A stretch of DNA of 46,393 nucleotides, taken from the NCBI RefSeq assembly GCF_900100365.1, contig NZ_FNKU01000004.1:1-46393 (forward strand). The letters run 5' to 3'. The translations under genes and the position numbers were made by a program. Below are positions 1 to 7,095 of the stretch, one piece after another. The first letter of the stretch is position 1, and every line of letters begins with the position of its first letter. Source of the DNA: Pseudomonas cannabina. Lineage in GTDB: Bacteria; Pseudomonadota; Gammaproteobacteria; Pseudomonadales; Pseudomonadaceae. Under the pieces are notes generated by a model. It was not told the DNA's origin, ran no database searches, and was given only the letters and a program-made list of their open reading frames with translations.

Positions 1-15
1 TACGAGCAGCCCTAA

Positions 16-1186
16 TTAAACTACAGAGCCTTCTAGTTTTGCCACTATCATTTCGGCTATTGGAATAGCCGAAGTAGCTGCAGGTGATGGCGCATTACAC
101 ACGTGCAGCATTCTGGATGTTTGTACAAACAGAAAATCTTGTACAAATCCTCCTTTGTTTGTGACGGCCTGTGCGCGTATGCCTGCGTCCGAAGATTTTA
201 AGTCTTCAAGGTTGAGAGAGGGATAATACTGTCGGCATTGCTCTAGGTAGCTTTTCTTGCAGGCCGAGTTTCTAATTTCGCTGACACCCGAGCGTAAGTT
301 TTTTCCCAGAAGCTTCCAAAAACCTGGATACAAACTATATTCCAAAACATCGCGCGCATTAAATGCAAGTTTTTTGTAGCCTTCGCGCGAAAGCCCAAGC
401 ACAGCATTGGGCCCAACCGTAACCCCTCCATCAATCATGCGAGTTAAATGGATCCCGAGAAATGGAAGCCCTGCTTCTGGTACTGGGTAAATCAGGTGAT
501 TGATGCTATTATTTTTTTCTGGCGGTAAACGAAAGTATTCACCACGAAAAGGTATGATCTGAAAATCGACATTCAGCCCAGCCATTGCAGCTAGACGATC
601 AGACTGTAAACCCGCGCAAACTACAATTTTTTTAGACTTCCAGGATAACGCTTCTGATGACACCGATACGTGGCTCTCATGCTCCTGAATTGCAGCTATC
701 GTTTGACCTAAGGAGGCGCTGATTTATTCGATTTTTCGTCCCTGCAACGCTCTGGAGGCCTTGATTTATCTGGGGGCAACAGCTGGGTTTTAGAATAAAT
801 CAGCGTCTCCTTAGCGCCTGAGCGTCAAGTCGTTCAACGTTGAGCCCATTCTTTCTGGCTCGCTCCTCAAGATTGCTGAGCAAGGCAAGCTGCCGAGGAT
901 TAGATGCAACAAGCATTTTCCCGCAAACTTCAAATGGGATCTTGTGTTCGGTACAGAATGCTTTGCTCAGTTCTGCCCCGCGCTTGCACAGTCGGGCCTT
1001 CAAACTGCCAGGCTCGTAATAGACCCCAGCATGGATGACCCCGCTGTTGTGGCCAGTTTGGTGCTTTGCTATCGCGGCCTCTTTTTCCACGAGCACCAAC
1101 GACGCGCCTGGATGAGCCTTAAGCAGTTGCATGGCTGTGGCCAGCCCCACAATCCCACCCCCAATCACACAAAAATCGTAAATCAT
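16..1186 (-). pseudogene. lhgO: L-2-hydroxyglutarate oxidase, interrupted by a MITE with an internal deletion
   Basis: LhgO is an FAD enzyme that oxidises L-2-hydroxyglutarate to 2-oxoglutarate. The N-terminal part (1186 down to about 815) starts MIYDFCVIGGGIVGL, the FAD-binding Rossmann motif, and contains HQTGHNSGVIHAGVYY. ATG 1186 is preceded by an AAGGA ribosome site. The C-terminal part (about 707 to 16) contains PFRGEYFRL, HLTRMIDGGVTVGPNAVL and CNAPSPAATSAIPI, all typical of the family. A 99-bp MITE sits between the parts. Compared with E. coli LhgO as I remember it, roughly 35-45 residues are missing exactly at the insertion point, so the protein cannot be restored by excision. It lies between a GntR regulator and, across the window ends, an MFS transporter gene on the same strand. 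Confidence 0.88.
712..810 (+). mobile_element. MITE-A copy 1 (99 bp), inside lhgO
   Basis: A 99-bp non-coding element with near-perfect terminal inverted repeats, GGAGGCGCTGATTTATTC and its complement with one mismatch. Three more copies lie at 5603, 27310 and 45749. The outer ten bases match the ends of the IS5-family element at 5706-6914, the likely source of transposase. The flanks are CTAA on the left (708-711) and TTAG on the right (811-814). Both fit a YTAR target but are not a direct repeat, unlike copies 3 and 4. Confidence 0.9.
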
Positions 1187-1205
1187 GAAAGTCCTTTTTA
1201 TATCT

Positions 1206-1220
1206 GGTTGTCTGACAACC
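1206..1220. promoter_or_regulatory. GntR-type operator upstream of lhgO
   Basis: A perfect 15-bp palindrome, GGTTGTC-T-GACAACC, 20 bp upstream of the lhgO start. Its core TTGTCTGACAA recurs at 1979-1989 before the regulator gene. FadR-subfamily GntR proteins bind short palindromes of the TNGTNNNACNA type, so the neighbouring regulator is the probable binder; that step is inference. Confidence 0.65.
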
Positions 1221-1261
1221 AAAATGAACGGCGACAGGTACCGGTGTCCTCACGGATACCG

Positions 1262-1963
1262 CTACTCCATCACATCTATATTGAGGCGTAGAGCGGCAGA
1301 ATTCAGATGCAAGCGTGCGCAGTTAGCGGCTTCAACCGGGTTGCCACTTTTGATCGCATCGTAAATTTCACGGTGCTCGCGGTTGGCACCGCTTGGACCT
1401 ACCGCAAGCTTTGACGAGTTTTCCCACGCCATGAAACGAGCCCGGATGAGCTGGCTTTCTAGAAAGTCATGGAATGCAGCCAGGTATTCGTTTTTGCAGG
1501 CAGCTACGATGGCCCTATGAAATTCCACATCCGCCTTTGAAGATGCTTCAAAATTGCCGGCATTACCTTCCATCAGTGAGATGGCGTCAGACAGCCGCTC
1601 CAAATCTTTCGTCGTGTGCCGTTGCGCAGCCAGTGACGCCGCTTGTATTTCAATGCACGAGCGCAATTCAAACAGCTTAGCGAGATCCGCTGTATGGCTC
1701 TCGCTGCTTGGCAGCCTAAAAACCGTTCCAGAGGGATTTTGAGAAACAAAAGAGCCGTTGCCCCGACGAATAACTAGCACGCCATCGGCTTTCAGCTGTG
1801 AAATGGCCTCGCGCACGACCGAGCGGCTGACGCCGAACTGATCAGCCAGCTCATGTTCTGTTGGCATCTTCGAGTCGGCTGGGAGCCCCCCACTCGCTAT
1901 TTCTTTGCGTATCGTTGACACGACACCTTCAACAAGGGATTGAGGTCGTGAGAAGCTGAGCAT
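1262..1963 (-). CDS. GntR family (FadR subfamily) transcriptional regulator
   Basis: About 233 residues: an N-terminal winged helix-turn-helix (MPTEHELADQFGVSRSVVRE, then a wing) followed by an all-helical FCD ligand-binding domain (SCIEIQAASLAAQR, DVEFHRAIVAACKN, EHREIYDAI). I take ATG 1963 (MLSFSRPQSL) as the start because it leaves the TTGTCTGACAA palindrome at 1979-1989 in the leader; an earlier in-frame start would place the operator inside the gene. It lies upstream of lhgO on the same strand, with a second copy of the palindrome between them. It probably represses both itself and the lhgO/MFS operon in response to a hydroxy- or keto-acid. The ligand is not known. The gene itself looks intact although its targets are broken. 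Confidence 0.88.
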   Translation of the reverse strand: MLSFSRPQSLVEGVVSTIRKEIASGGLPADSKMPTEHELADQFGVSRSVVREAISQLKADGVLVIRRGNGSFVSQNPSGTVFRLPSSESHTADLAKLFELRSCIEIQAASLAAQRHTTKDLERLSDAISLMEGNAGNFEASSKADVEFHRAIVAACKNEYLAAFHDFLESQLIRARFMAWENSSKLAVGPSGANREHREIYDAIKSGNPVEAANCARLHLNSAALRLNIDVME

Positions 1964-1978
1964 AATGTTTTTGTCCTG

Positions 1979-1989
1979 TTGTCTGACAA
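1979..1989. promoter_or_regulatory. autoregulatory GntR-type operator
   Basis: The palindrome TTGTC-T-GACAA lies 16 bp upstream of the preferred gntR start and shares its core with the site at 1206-1220. Two copies of one palindrome, each just before a gene of the same locus, support a shared regulator. Confidence 0.6.
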
Positions 1990-2410
1990 TAAGGCTAAGA
2001 AATATAGGATCCAAATTCCACTTTTCCCGACGAATGGCTGTGGGTGAGATTATGTTGATTCTCGCTTAGCGCGCACCGGCAGCAAGCGCGGAGCTGGGCA
2101 GCCCACAGCCACAGCATTGAATTGATGCTGTTGCGTCTTCATTTTCATGGACACTAAAAAGATGCCGCAGCCCAGAACGGGCTGGGCTGGGCGTGGACGA
2201 TACAGGGATATTTTCACTAACTGTCTATGCAGTTCACCGACTCAGGCGCGCTATCAAAATCGCTTCGCTAACCAATGGGCGGCATTGCTTGAGAAACTCG
2301 ATCAACTGCCGGGCTGGAATGTTGCATAGCTCGACTACGGGCGTGCGGCGAATAATGTTATATTCTTGACCTGACATTTCGTACACCTTTTGCGGGGTTT
2401 CGGTTTGTCA

Positions 2411-2444
2411 CGAGTGCCAAGGTGGTAGAAGCCCTTGGCACTCG
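2411..2444. other. long hairpin in the 2.0-2.45 kb gap
   Basis: CGAGTGCCAAGG (2411-2422) and its exact complement CCTTGGCACTCG (2433-2444) form a 12-bp stem with a 10-base loop, just beyond the end of the par operon. The sequence after the stem is T-rich only on the plus side (GACTTTCTT), so it may be a weak plus-strand terminator or an RNA-stabilising structure. I see no convincing gene in the rest of 2015-2450; a 60-codon plus-strand frame at 2147-2329 has no recognisable features. Confidence 0.5.
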
Positions 2445-2450
2445 ACTTTC

Positions 2451-2741
2451 TTACTCGCTGGATTGCCAGCCCTTCTTTTTCATGTAGTCCTTCATTGCCT
2501 CCTTGAACGCACCTACCTGCGATATATCATTGCTCGCGCAGAATGTGCGGAACTCACGCCTGAATGCTTGATCGAGCTTAAAGCCTAAGTCCACCAGTTT
2601 GTCGTCTGCCGCTACCTTAGTATTGTTGCCAACTGCTGCCGTGTCGGCGGCTGATTTTGGTGGCTCACCCAAATCGCGACGTGGTGGTTTGGGCACCTTG
2701 ACGACAGGGGCTTCGCCGGGCTTGGAAGTCTTGGTAGACAT
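2451..2741 (-). CDS. small partition partner protein (ParG/ParB-like, tentative)
   Basis: About 96 residues from the start MSTKTSKPGEAPVVK. The first 50 or so residues are rich in Pro, Lys and Ala and probably disordered. The C-terminal half (KLDQAFRREFRTFCASNDIS, then an EAMKDYMKKKGW helix) resembles the ribbon-helix-helix fold of small ParG/Omega-type partners. It follows parA on the same strand with an 80-bp gap that itself contains TTAGCTAA-type repeats. The context suggests it binds those repeats as centromere and operator and recruits ParA. The assignment rests on context and size; no family was identified with certainty. Confidence 0.6.
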   Translation of the reverse strand: MSTKTSKPGEAPVVKVPKPPRRDLGEPPKSAADTAAVGNNTKVAADDKLVDLGFKLDQAFRREFRTFCASNDISQVGAFKEAMKDYMKKKGWQSSE

Positions 2742-2784
2742 AGCGTTGAGTCCTAAATTAGCGGTGACCTCATAATAACACATC

Positions 2785-2816
2785 ATTAGCTAATTCGCGC
2801 TTTAGCTAATTAGCTT
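2785..2816. repeat. par-type repeats between parA and its partner gene
   Basis: Two copies of the TTAGCTAATT motif (ATTAGCTAATT and TTTAGCTAATTAGCTT) lie in the 80-bp gap between the two partition genes. The same word is repeated upstream of parA at 3495-3616 and in the palindrome at 3778-3815, consistent with operator or centromere sites. Confidence 0.6.
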
Positions 2817-2821
2817 TTATG

Positions 2822-3472
2822 CTATTTAGTGAGTCGGCTGAAGTGATCGACAGCTGATTGGATGACTTCCATTGCCTTGGCGCGTGGGCTCCGAAATGAG
2901 GTTTCGGTTACAGAGCGGCCCTTGTTCATTGCGTCTGCATAGCAATCTTGGTGCTGGATTGAACCAGCGAGTGTGGCGAAGCGCGTTTTTCCCAGGTACT
3001 CGCGTGCGGCATCAGTTGCCGCATCGCGTTTTGTAGCCTTGCATAGGGCAAACACTATGCGGTCTACCGGCACGCCGTGCAGATCGGCCAAGGTGTTGGC
3101 AAGCGCAATTTGTGGGTCGAGGTCGTCTAAAGTTAGGCCCGTTGGCAGTATCAGCAAGTTGCTGGCCTTGGCGATCTTCACAGTTTCTTCGGTGGCGTTC
3201 GCCGGGCCGTCGAAAATGTATAGATCGGCATCTCCGGCGCGACTGACTGCGGTGGCCACATTGCCAAAGAGCTGTACCGGAATAGCGGGTTCGATGTTAG
3301 CCAGCAGACGGCGCTGCTGCCAGTTGGTAGCTGTAGCTTGTTTTGTGTCGAGGTCGATAATCTTAGTTTCCCAACCTGCTGCCGTGTAGGTGGTAGCAAG
3401 TGCGCGCGCGATTGTAGATTTCCAAGCGCCGCCTTTTTGAGAGATGCAGCCGATAGCAAGAGGGGGTAGCAT
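2822..3472 (-). CDS. parA: ParA family partition ATPase
   Basis: A 216-residue MinD/ParA-type ATPase without an N-terminal DNA-binding domain (type Ib size). The deviant Walker A motif KGGAWKST is at residues 13-20, the A' region is IIDLDTKQATATNW at about 38, and Walker B is DLYIFDGPA near 83. These proteins bind the nucleoid when ATP-bound and move plasmid copies apart together with a centromere-binding partner, here probably the downstream small protein. Repeats of TTAGCTAA lie upstream and downstream of the gene. The start ATG 3472 is preceded by AAGGAAG at a reasonable distance. Confidence 0.88.
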   Translation of the reverse strand: MLPPLAIGCISQKGGAWKSTIARALATTYTAAGWETKIIDLDTKQATATNWQQRRLLANIEPAIPVQLFGNVATAVSRAGDADLYIFDGPANATEETVKIAKASNLLILPTGLTLDDLDPQIALANTLADLHGVPVDRIVFALCKATKRDAATDAAREYLGKTRFATLAGSIQHQDCYADAMNKGRSVTETSFRSPRAKAMEVIQSAVDHFSRLTK

Positions 3473-3494
3473 TTGCGGGGCTTCCTTTTTATCG

Positions 3495-3616
3495 AATTAG
3501 CTAATTAGCTAAGATTAAGCAAAGTATAGCCATGATCTGGATGAGTGCAAGCAGATTATTGATTTAGCTAAATAGCTAAATAGCTAAATAGCTAAAGGCA
3601 TTAACCCACTTAGCTA
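3495..3616. repeat. candidate centromere: TTAGCTAA/TAGCTAAA repeat cluster
   Basis: Upstream of parA there is AATTAGCTAATTAGCTAA at 3495-3512, then four phased TAGCTAAA units at 3563-3596 with a regular 8-bp period, and another TTAGCTA at 3610-3616. The word also occurs between the par genes and in the core of the 38-bp palindrome further upstream. Clustered short iterons next to a type Ib parA are the usual form of a parS or operator region. Confidence 0.7.
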
Positions 3617-3777
3617 TGCCGATAACAGCAATTGGCCATTCATCTTATGGTCGGTTGGTTGCTCCATTGCAGCCTCGGCCGCCAGCGCTACGTAACGCTC
3701 CTACGGCTCTTAATGTTGTGGCCTTGGACTGGCGCAAGGCCATGCCCGGCTCGACCAAGTAGACGCCTTTCTCAGAG

Positions 3778-3815
3778 TCGCGATTGTGCTAATTAGCTAA
3801 TTAGCACAATCGCGA
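3778..3815. repeat. perfect 38-bp palindrome with a par-motif core
   Basis: Each half is the exact complement of the other with no spacer: the left arm ends GTGCTAATTAG and the right arm begins CTAATTAGCAC. The core reads TTAGCTAA, the repeat word of the par locus. It lies in a gene-free stretch (3600-4054) between parA and the toxin-antitoxin genes. The rest of that stretch holds only a small GCCTTG/CAAGGC inverted repeat near 3721-3740 and the antitoxin operator. Confidence 0.75.
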
Positions 3816-4002
3816 AATGACCTATTCCTGTGCTTAGCGCCGAAAGGACACAAAGGTGTAGCGGTGCAAAATGATACGGCTCAAATGGGTAGCTCTTTTC
3901 TACATGGCTCTTTAGGATTGCTTTCTGGAGAAATGAGCCACCCCTGATAGACTCTGTCCCTTTGGGTATACCTAAATGGACCAATCAAGCATTCTTGATT
4001 TA

Positions 4003-4029
4003 TGGTATCAAAAGCATATAGTGATACCA
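4003..4029. promoter_or_regulatory. operator of the toxin-antitoxin operon
   Basis: An 8-bp inverted repeat, TGGTATCA (4003-4010) and TGATACCA (4022-4029), lies 25 bp before the antitoxin start. FitA/VapB antitoxins with ribbon-helix-helix domains bind inverted repeats in their own promoter; this position and geometry fit. Confidence 0.6.
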
Positions 4030-4054
4030 CTGATGAAAAACTGGTAACTACCAA

Positions 4055-4312
4055 GTGGCAAACGTGAACGTAAGAAATCTACCCGATGAAGTGCATCGGG
4101 CAATCCGCATCCAAGCTGCCCTGCACGGGCGCAGCACCGAGGCCGAAATACGCGACATCTTGGAGCGGGCGGCGAGACCCGAGGGACGTGTGAAACTTGG
4201 CTCGTTCTTGGCGTCTATTGCCCGCGAGGTTGGTGGTCTGACCGATAAAGAACACACCTTGTTTGAGAACACGCGCATCACGTCTCCGGCCCGTGCGGTG
4301 AGCTTTGAATGA
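4055..4312 (+). CDS. FitA/VapB-like antitoxin (plasmid stability)
   Basis: An 85-residue antitoxin. The N-terminal ribbon-helix-helix has strand VNVRNLPDEVHRAIRIQA and helix STEAEIRDILERA, the pattern of FitA/StbC-type DNA-binding antitoxins. The C-terminal tail would wrap the toxin. It overlaps the toxin gene by 4 bp (ATGA), so the two are translationally coupled. The inverted repeat at 4003-4029 is the likely autoregulatory operator. In P. syringae plasmids this pair is usually annotated as stability genes; post-segregational killing is the expected role. Confidence 0.87.
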   Translation: MANVNVRNLPDEVHRAIRIQAALHGRSTEAEIRDILERAARPEGRVKLGSFLASIAREVGGLTDKEHTLFENTRITSPARAVSFE

Positions 4313-4728
4313 TCCTGCTCGATACGAACGTAATTTCAGAACCGCAGCGCCGAGAGCCCAATGCCCACGTCCTTGACTGGATCGACGCACAAGCGCTGGA
4401 AACGCTTTATCTGTCCACCATCACGGTAGCCGAGTTGCGTGCTGGTATCGCGCTGATGCCTGTCGGAAAACGCCAGGATAGCTTGCGTGAAAACCTGGAA
4501 AAGCACCTGCTGCCGATGTTCGCCAATAGGGTGCTGTCGTTCGATATGACTTGTACGAAGGCTTATGCCGAGCTGCTGGCCAAGTCCCGCGCAGCCGGGT
4601 TGGCGGTCGAAACGGCAGATGCCTTCATTGCAGCCATCGCCCTCGCCAACGGCTTCACCGTCGCCACCCGTGACACTGGCCCTTTTGAGGCTGCCGGGTT
4701 GAACGTCATTAACCCCTGGGAAGCGTAA
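4309..4728 (+). CDS. PIN-domain toxin (FitB/VapC-like ribonuclease)
   Basis: A 139-residue PIN domain. The acidic residues expected to hold the metal ions are visible: D5 in LLDTNVIS, the Glu of VAELRAGI, the Asp of ETADAFIAAIA and the Asp of ATRDTGPF. VapC-type toxins cut tRNA or rRNA and are neutralised by the partner encoded just upstream with a 4-bp overlap. The family length is normal and nothing looks damaged. With parA and the recombinase next door it forms a plasmid-maintenance block. Confidence 0.9.
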   Translation: MILLDTNVISEPQRREPNAHVLDWIDAQALETLYLSTITVAELRAGIALMPVGKRQDSLRENLEKHLLPMFANRVLSFDMTCTKAYAELLAKSRAAGLAVETADAFIAAIALANGFTVATRDTGPFEAAGLNVINPWEA

Positions 4729-4768
4729 ACGTAGTGTTGAATCAGGAACGTATCTAAAGGATTACAGT

Positions 4769-5401
4769 ATGACGACTCTCAACGTTGCGCGGGTGTACCT
4801 GCGTGTCAGTTCCGAAGACCAGGACTTGCAGCGCCAAGAAGCGATTATTGGCAATGCTCGAGAGTCAGGCTACTACGTAGCTGCGGTCTATCGCGAGAAG
4901 GCCTCGGGCGCTCGATCCGACCGTCCCGAGCTGTTGCGCATGATTGAGGACCTGCAACCGGGTGAAGTCGTCATTGCGGAAAAGATCGACCGAATCAGCC
5001 GTCTTCCTCTGGTCGAAGCAGAAAAACTTGTGGACGCGATCAGGGCTAAGGGCGCACGCCTGGCAGTGCCTGGAATCGTCGATCTATCGCAATTGACCGA
5101 GGCGTCCCGTGGTGTCGCCAAGGTGGTGTTGCAAGGCGTACAAGACATGCTGTTGCGTGTGGCCTTGCAAATAGCGCGTGACGACTTCGAGGACCGGCGA
5201 GAGCGACAGCGCCAAGGCATCGACTTGGCCAAGGGCGCCGGTCGATACGCTGGGCGTAAACCGGATACCAAAATGCATGAACGGGTCATCGCTCTTAAAA
5301 GCGGTGGATGTAGCATTGCGGAAACTGCAAGGCTGGCCGGGGTCAGTGTCAGCCAGGTAAAGCGTGTCTGGGCACAGAACCAGGCTAAAGTTAAGGTCTG
5401 A
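4769..5401 (+). CDS. serine recombinase (resolvase/invertase family)
   Basis: A 210-residue site-specific recombinase. The catalytic domain begins VARVYLRVSSEDQDLQRQ with the nucleophilic Ser near residue 14, followed by ASGARSDRPELLRMI, and EKIDRISR near residue 71. The C-terminus has a Hin-like helix-turn-helix (CSIAETARLAGVSVSQVKRV). ATG 4769 follows AAAGGATTACAGT. Being next to the toxin-antitoxin and par genes, it may resolve plasmid multimers. It could instead be a transposon resolvase, because mobile elements start 100 bp downstream, but no Tn3-type transposase is present. I found no clear res site. Confidence 0.88.
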   Translation: MTTLNVARVYLRVSSEDQDLQRQEAIIGNARESGYYVAAVYREKASGARSDRPELLRMIEDLQPGEVVIAEKIDRISRLPLVEAEKLVDAIRAKGARLAVPGIVDLSQLTEASRGVAKVVLQGVQDMLLRVALQIARDDFEDRRERQRQGIDLAKGAGRYAGRKPDTKMHERVIALKSGGCSIAETARLAGVSVSQVKRVWAQNQAKVKV

Positions 5402-5498
5402 ATGTAGCAAGAAACCTCGTTTTCACGCACGGTCTCCCGGGCGTCGCGCGTTTGATGTTTCGTTGCTCCCTGACGTGCCCCAACCGATCGCCGTTTAA

Positions 5499-5598
5499 GG
5501 AAGGTCTGAAAAAGCCTTTTCTTCAAAAGTCGAAGCCAGTAAATACAGGCGCTCCAGCCCGGTTCCTCTCCAAAAAAATGGGCTTTTTCAGAGGATAC
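5499..5598 (+). mobile_element. MITE-B copy 1 (100 bp)
   Basis: A 100-bp element nearly identical to 9252-9352. Its ends carry an imperfect inverted repeat: GTCTGAAAAAGCC on the left and GGCTTTTTCAGAG on the right. It is flanked by TTAA on both sides (5495-5498 and 5599-5602), a YTAR target duplication typical of IS5-group elements. No coding capacity. The right TTAA is also the left flank of MITE-A copy 2. Confidence 0.8.
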
Positions 5599-5602
5599 TT
5601 AA

Positions 5603-5701
5603 GGAGCCGCTGATTTATTCGATTTTTCGTCCCTGCAAGGCTCTGGAGGCCTTGATTTATCTGGGGGCAACAGCTGGGTTTTAGAATAAATCAGCGTCTC
5701 C
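5603..5701 (+). mobile_element. MITE-A copy 2 (99 bp)
   Basis: Same 99-bp element as 712-810 in the same orientation, with GGAGCCGCTG at the left end (one change) and CAGCGTCTCC at the right. It begins immediately after the TTAA of MITE-B and ends immediately before CTAG, which is followed directly by the IS5-family element. Its own flanks (TTAA and CTAG) therefore do not match each other. Confidence 0.88.
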
Positions 5702-5705
5702 CTAG

Positions 5706-6914
5706 GGAGGCGCTGCAAAAATAGCCAACTGTCCCCACCCTTGGCACACTAAGTTCCTTCAACAGCCTCCCTCTCCGTGAGCGTTACGCGCGTGCAGAAG
5801 ACCTTCTCCGAACTCGAATATACCGGCAAGAAAAAGCAGACTCGCCGAGATCGCTTCCTGGCTGACCTTGAACAGTTGGTGCCCTGGGCCCTGCTGGAGG
5901 CGCAAGTGGCGCCGTTTTATAGCAACACCGCAGGCAAGCGCGGACGCCCTGCGATAGGGGTGTCGCGCATGTTGCGCATGTACGTCGTGCAGCAGTGTTT
6001 CGGTTTCTCCGATGAAGGTTGCGAAGATGCCGTCTACGACAGCCAGGCCATCCGCGGTTTTATGGGTATCGACCTGGGTCGCGAGTCTGCACCGGATGCC
6101 ACCACCTTGCTGCGTTTTCGCCGCTTGCTGGAAGTCCATCAGCTAACCCGGCTGCTGTTTGAAACGATTAACCAGCATCTGGCCAGCCGGGGGCTGCTGC
6201 TCAAGGAAGGCACTATCGTCGACGCTACTCTGATCGCCGCGCCGCCCTCGGTCAAGAACCGAGAAGGCAAGCGTGATCCTGAGATGCATCAGGCCAGGAA
6301 AGGCAATCAATGGCACTTTGGGATGAAGGCCCACATTGGTGTAGACGCCACGTCGGGGCTGGTGCACAGCGTAGTAGGGACGGCCGCTAACGTGGCGGAT
6401 GTCACCCAGGTTGGCCAGTTGCTTCACGGTGACGAAACCTATGTTTCGGGTGACGCTGGATACACCGGTGCGGCCAAGCGACCGGAGCATGCTGAACGGG
6501 ACGTTATCTGGTCGATTGCAGAACGGCCAAGCAGTTACAAGCAGCACGGCGAAGGCAGCGTGCTGTATCGGGTCAAGCGCAAAATTGAATATGCCAAGGC
6601 GCAACTGCGTGCCAAGGTCGAGCACCCCTTCCAGGTAATCAAGGTGCGCTTCAATCATCGCAAGGTTCGCTACCGTGGGCTGGAAAAGAATACAGCGCAG
6701 TTGTTCAGTTTGTTTGGGTTGGCCAATCTGATGCTGGCCAAGCGGTATTTACAACAGACGGCAGGATAAATCCGTCTGAAAGGCGGGACTGGCCCGCCTT
6801 TCAGCAAAATGAGGGCAGAAATCTGCTCGAGAAACGTAAAATAAGGTCGGCAGGTTGAAAAAAACCGGCTTGGAAATGGGGACGGTGCGAACGGGTTAAT
6901 TGTTCAGCGTCTCC
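5706..6914 (+). mobile_element. IS5-family insertion sequence, complete
   Basis: The element runs from GGAGGCGCTG (5706) to CAGCGTCTCC (6905-6914), 1209 bp in total, with one intact transposase gene. It is flanked by CTAG on the left (5702-5705) and TTAA on the right (6915-6918). The right TTAA matches the TTAA to the left of the adjacent MITE-A copy, so MITE plus IS together look like one inserted unit. The terminal ten bases are the same as those of the four MITE-A copies. Confidence 0.85.
5777..6769 (+). CDS. IS5-family transposase
   Basis: A 330-residue DDE transposase, full length for the IS5 group. Visible landmarks are QCFGFSDEGCEDAVYDS in the N-terminal domain, GTIVDATLIAAPPS, HIGVDATSGLVHSV, the second acidic motif VSGDAGYTGA, and the C-terminal Glu region VEHPFQVIKVRFNHRKVRYRGLEKN. 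The frame opens with GTG at 5777, a plausible start for an IS gene. It probably also mobilises the MITE-A elements, whose ends match those of this IS; that is inference from the shared ends. Confidence 0.92.
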   Translation: MSVTRVQKTFSELEYTGKKKQTRRDRFLADLEQLVPWALLEAQVAPFYSNTAGKRGRPAIGVSRMLRMYVVQQCFGFSDEGCEDAVYDSQAIRGFMGIDLGRESAPDATTLLRFRRLLEVHQLTRLLFETINQHLASRGLLLKEGTIVDATLIAAPPSVKNREGKRDPEMHQARKGNQWHFGMKAHIGVDATSGLVHSVVGTAANVADVTQVGQLLHGDETYVSGDAGYTGAAKRPEHAERDVIWSIAERPSSYKQHGEGSVLYRVKRKIEYAKAQLRAKVEHPFQVIKVRFNHRKVRYRGLEKNTAQLFSLFGLANLMLAKRYLQQTAG

Positions 6915-6973
6915 TTAAGAACGCTTTGGCCAGCTGCGCCAAATAAAGCTTTGGCGTTGACCTACGTTTGCAT

Positions 6974-7002
6974 GGAACCAAATCCGTCCCAAAGGCCACA
7001 CA
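6974..7002 (+). promoter_or_regulatory. hrp box (HrpL-dependent promoter) of avrD
   Basis: GGAACC (6974-6979), a 16-base spacer, then CCACACA (6996-7002) matches the P. syringae hrp box consensus GGAACC-N15/16-CCACNNA exactly. It lies 93 bp upstream of the avrD start. HrpL, the ECF sigma factor of the type III secretion regulon, would read this promoter during plant infection. Confidence 0.93.
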
Positions 7003-7095
7003 GAGCCACCATTTTTATAAAAATTGGTAGCTGTATAGCTTCCGCAGTCGAAAAACTTCAAAAGCAGCAAAGAATGGTTTATAAGGAATGTATCC

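Noticed and set aside
2147..2329. 60-codon plus-strand gene
   Set aside because: No ribosome site, motif or context support; treated as non-coding.
5556..5570. Second hrp box on the minus strand (GGAACC in MITE-B)
   Set aside because: No CCACNNA follows at 15-16 bases, and the sequence is part of a repeated mobile element.
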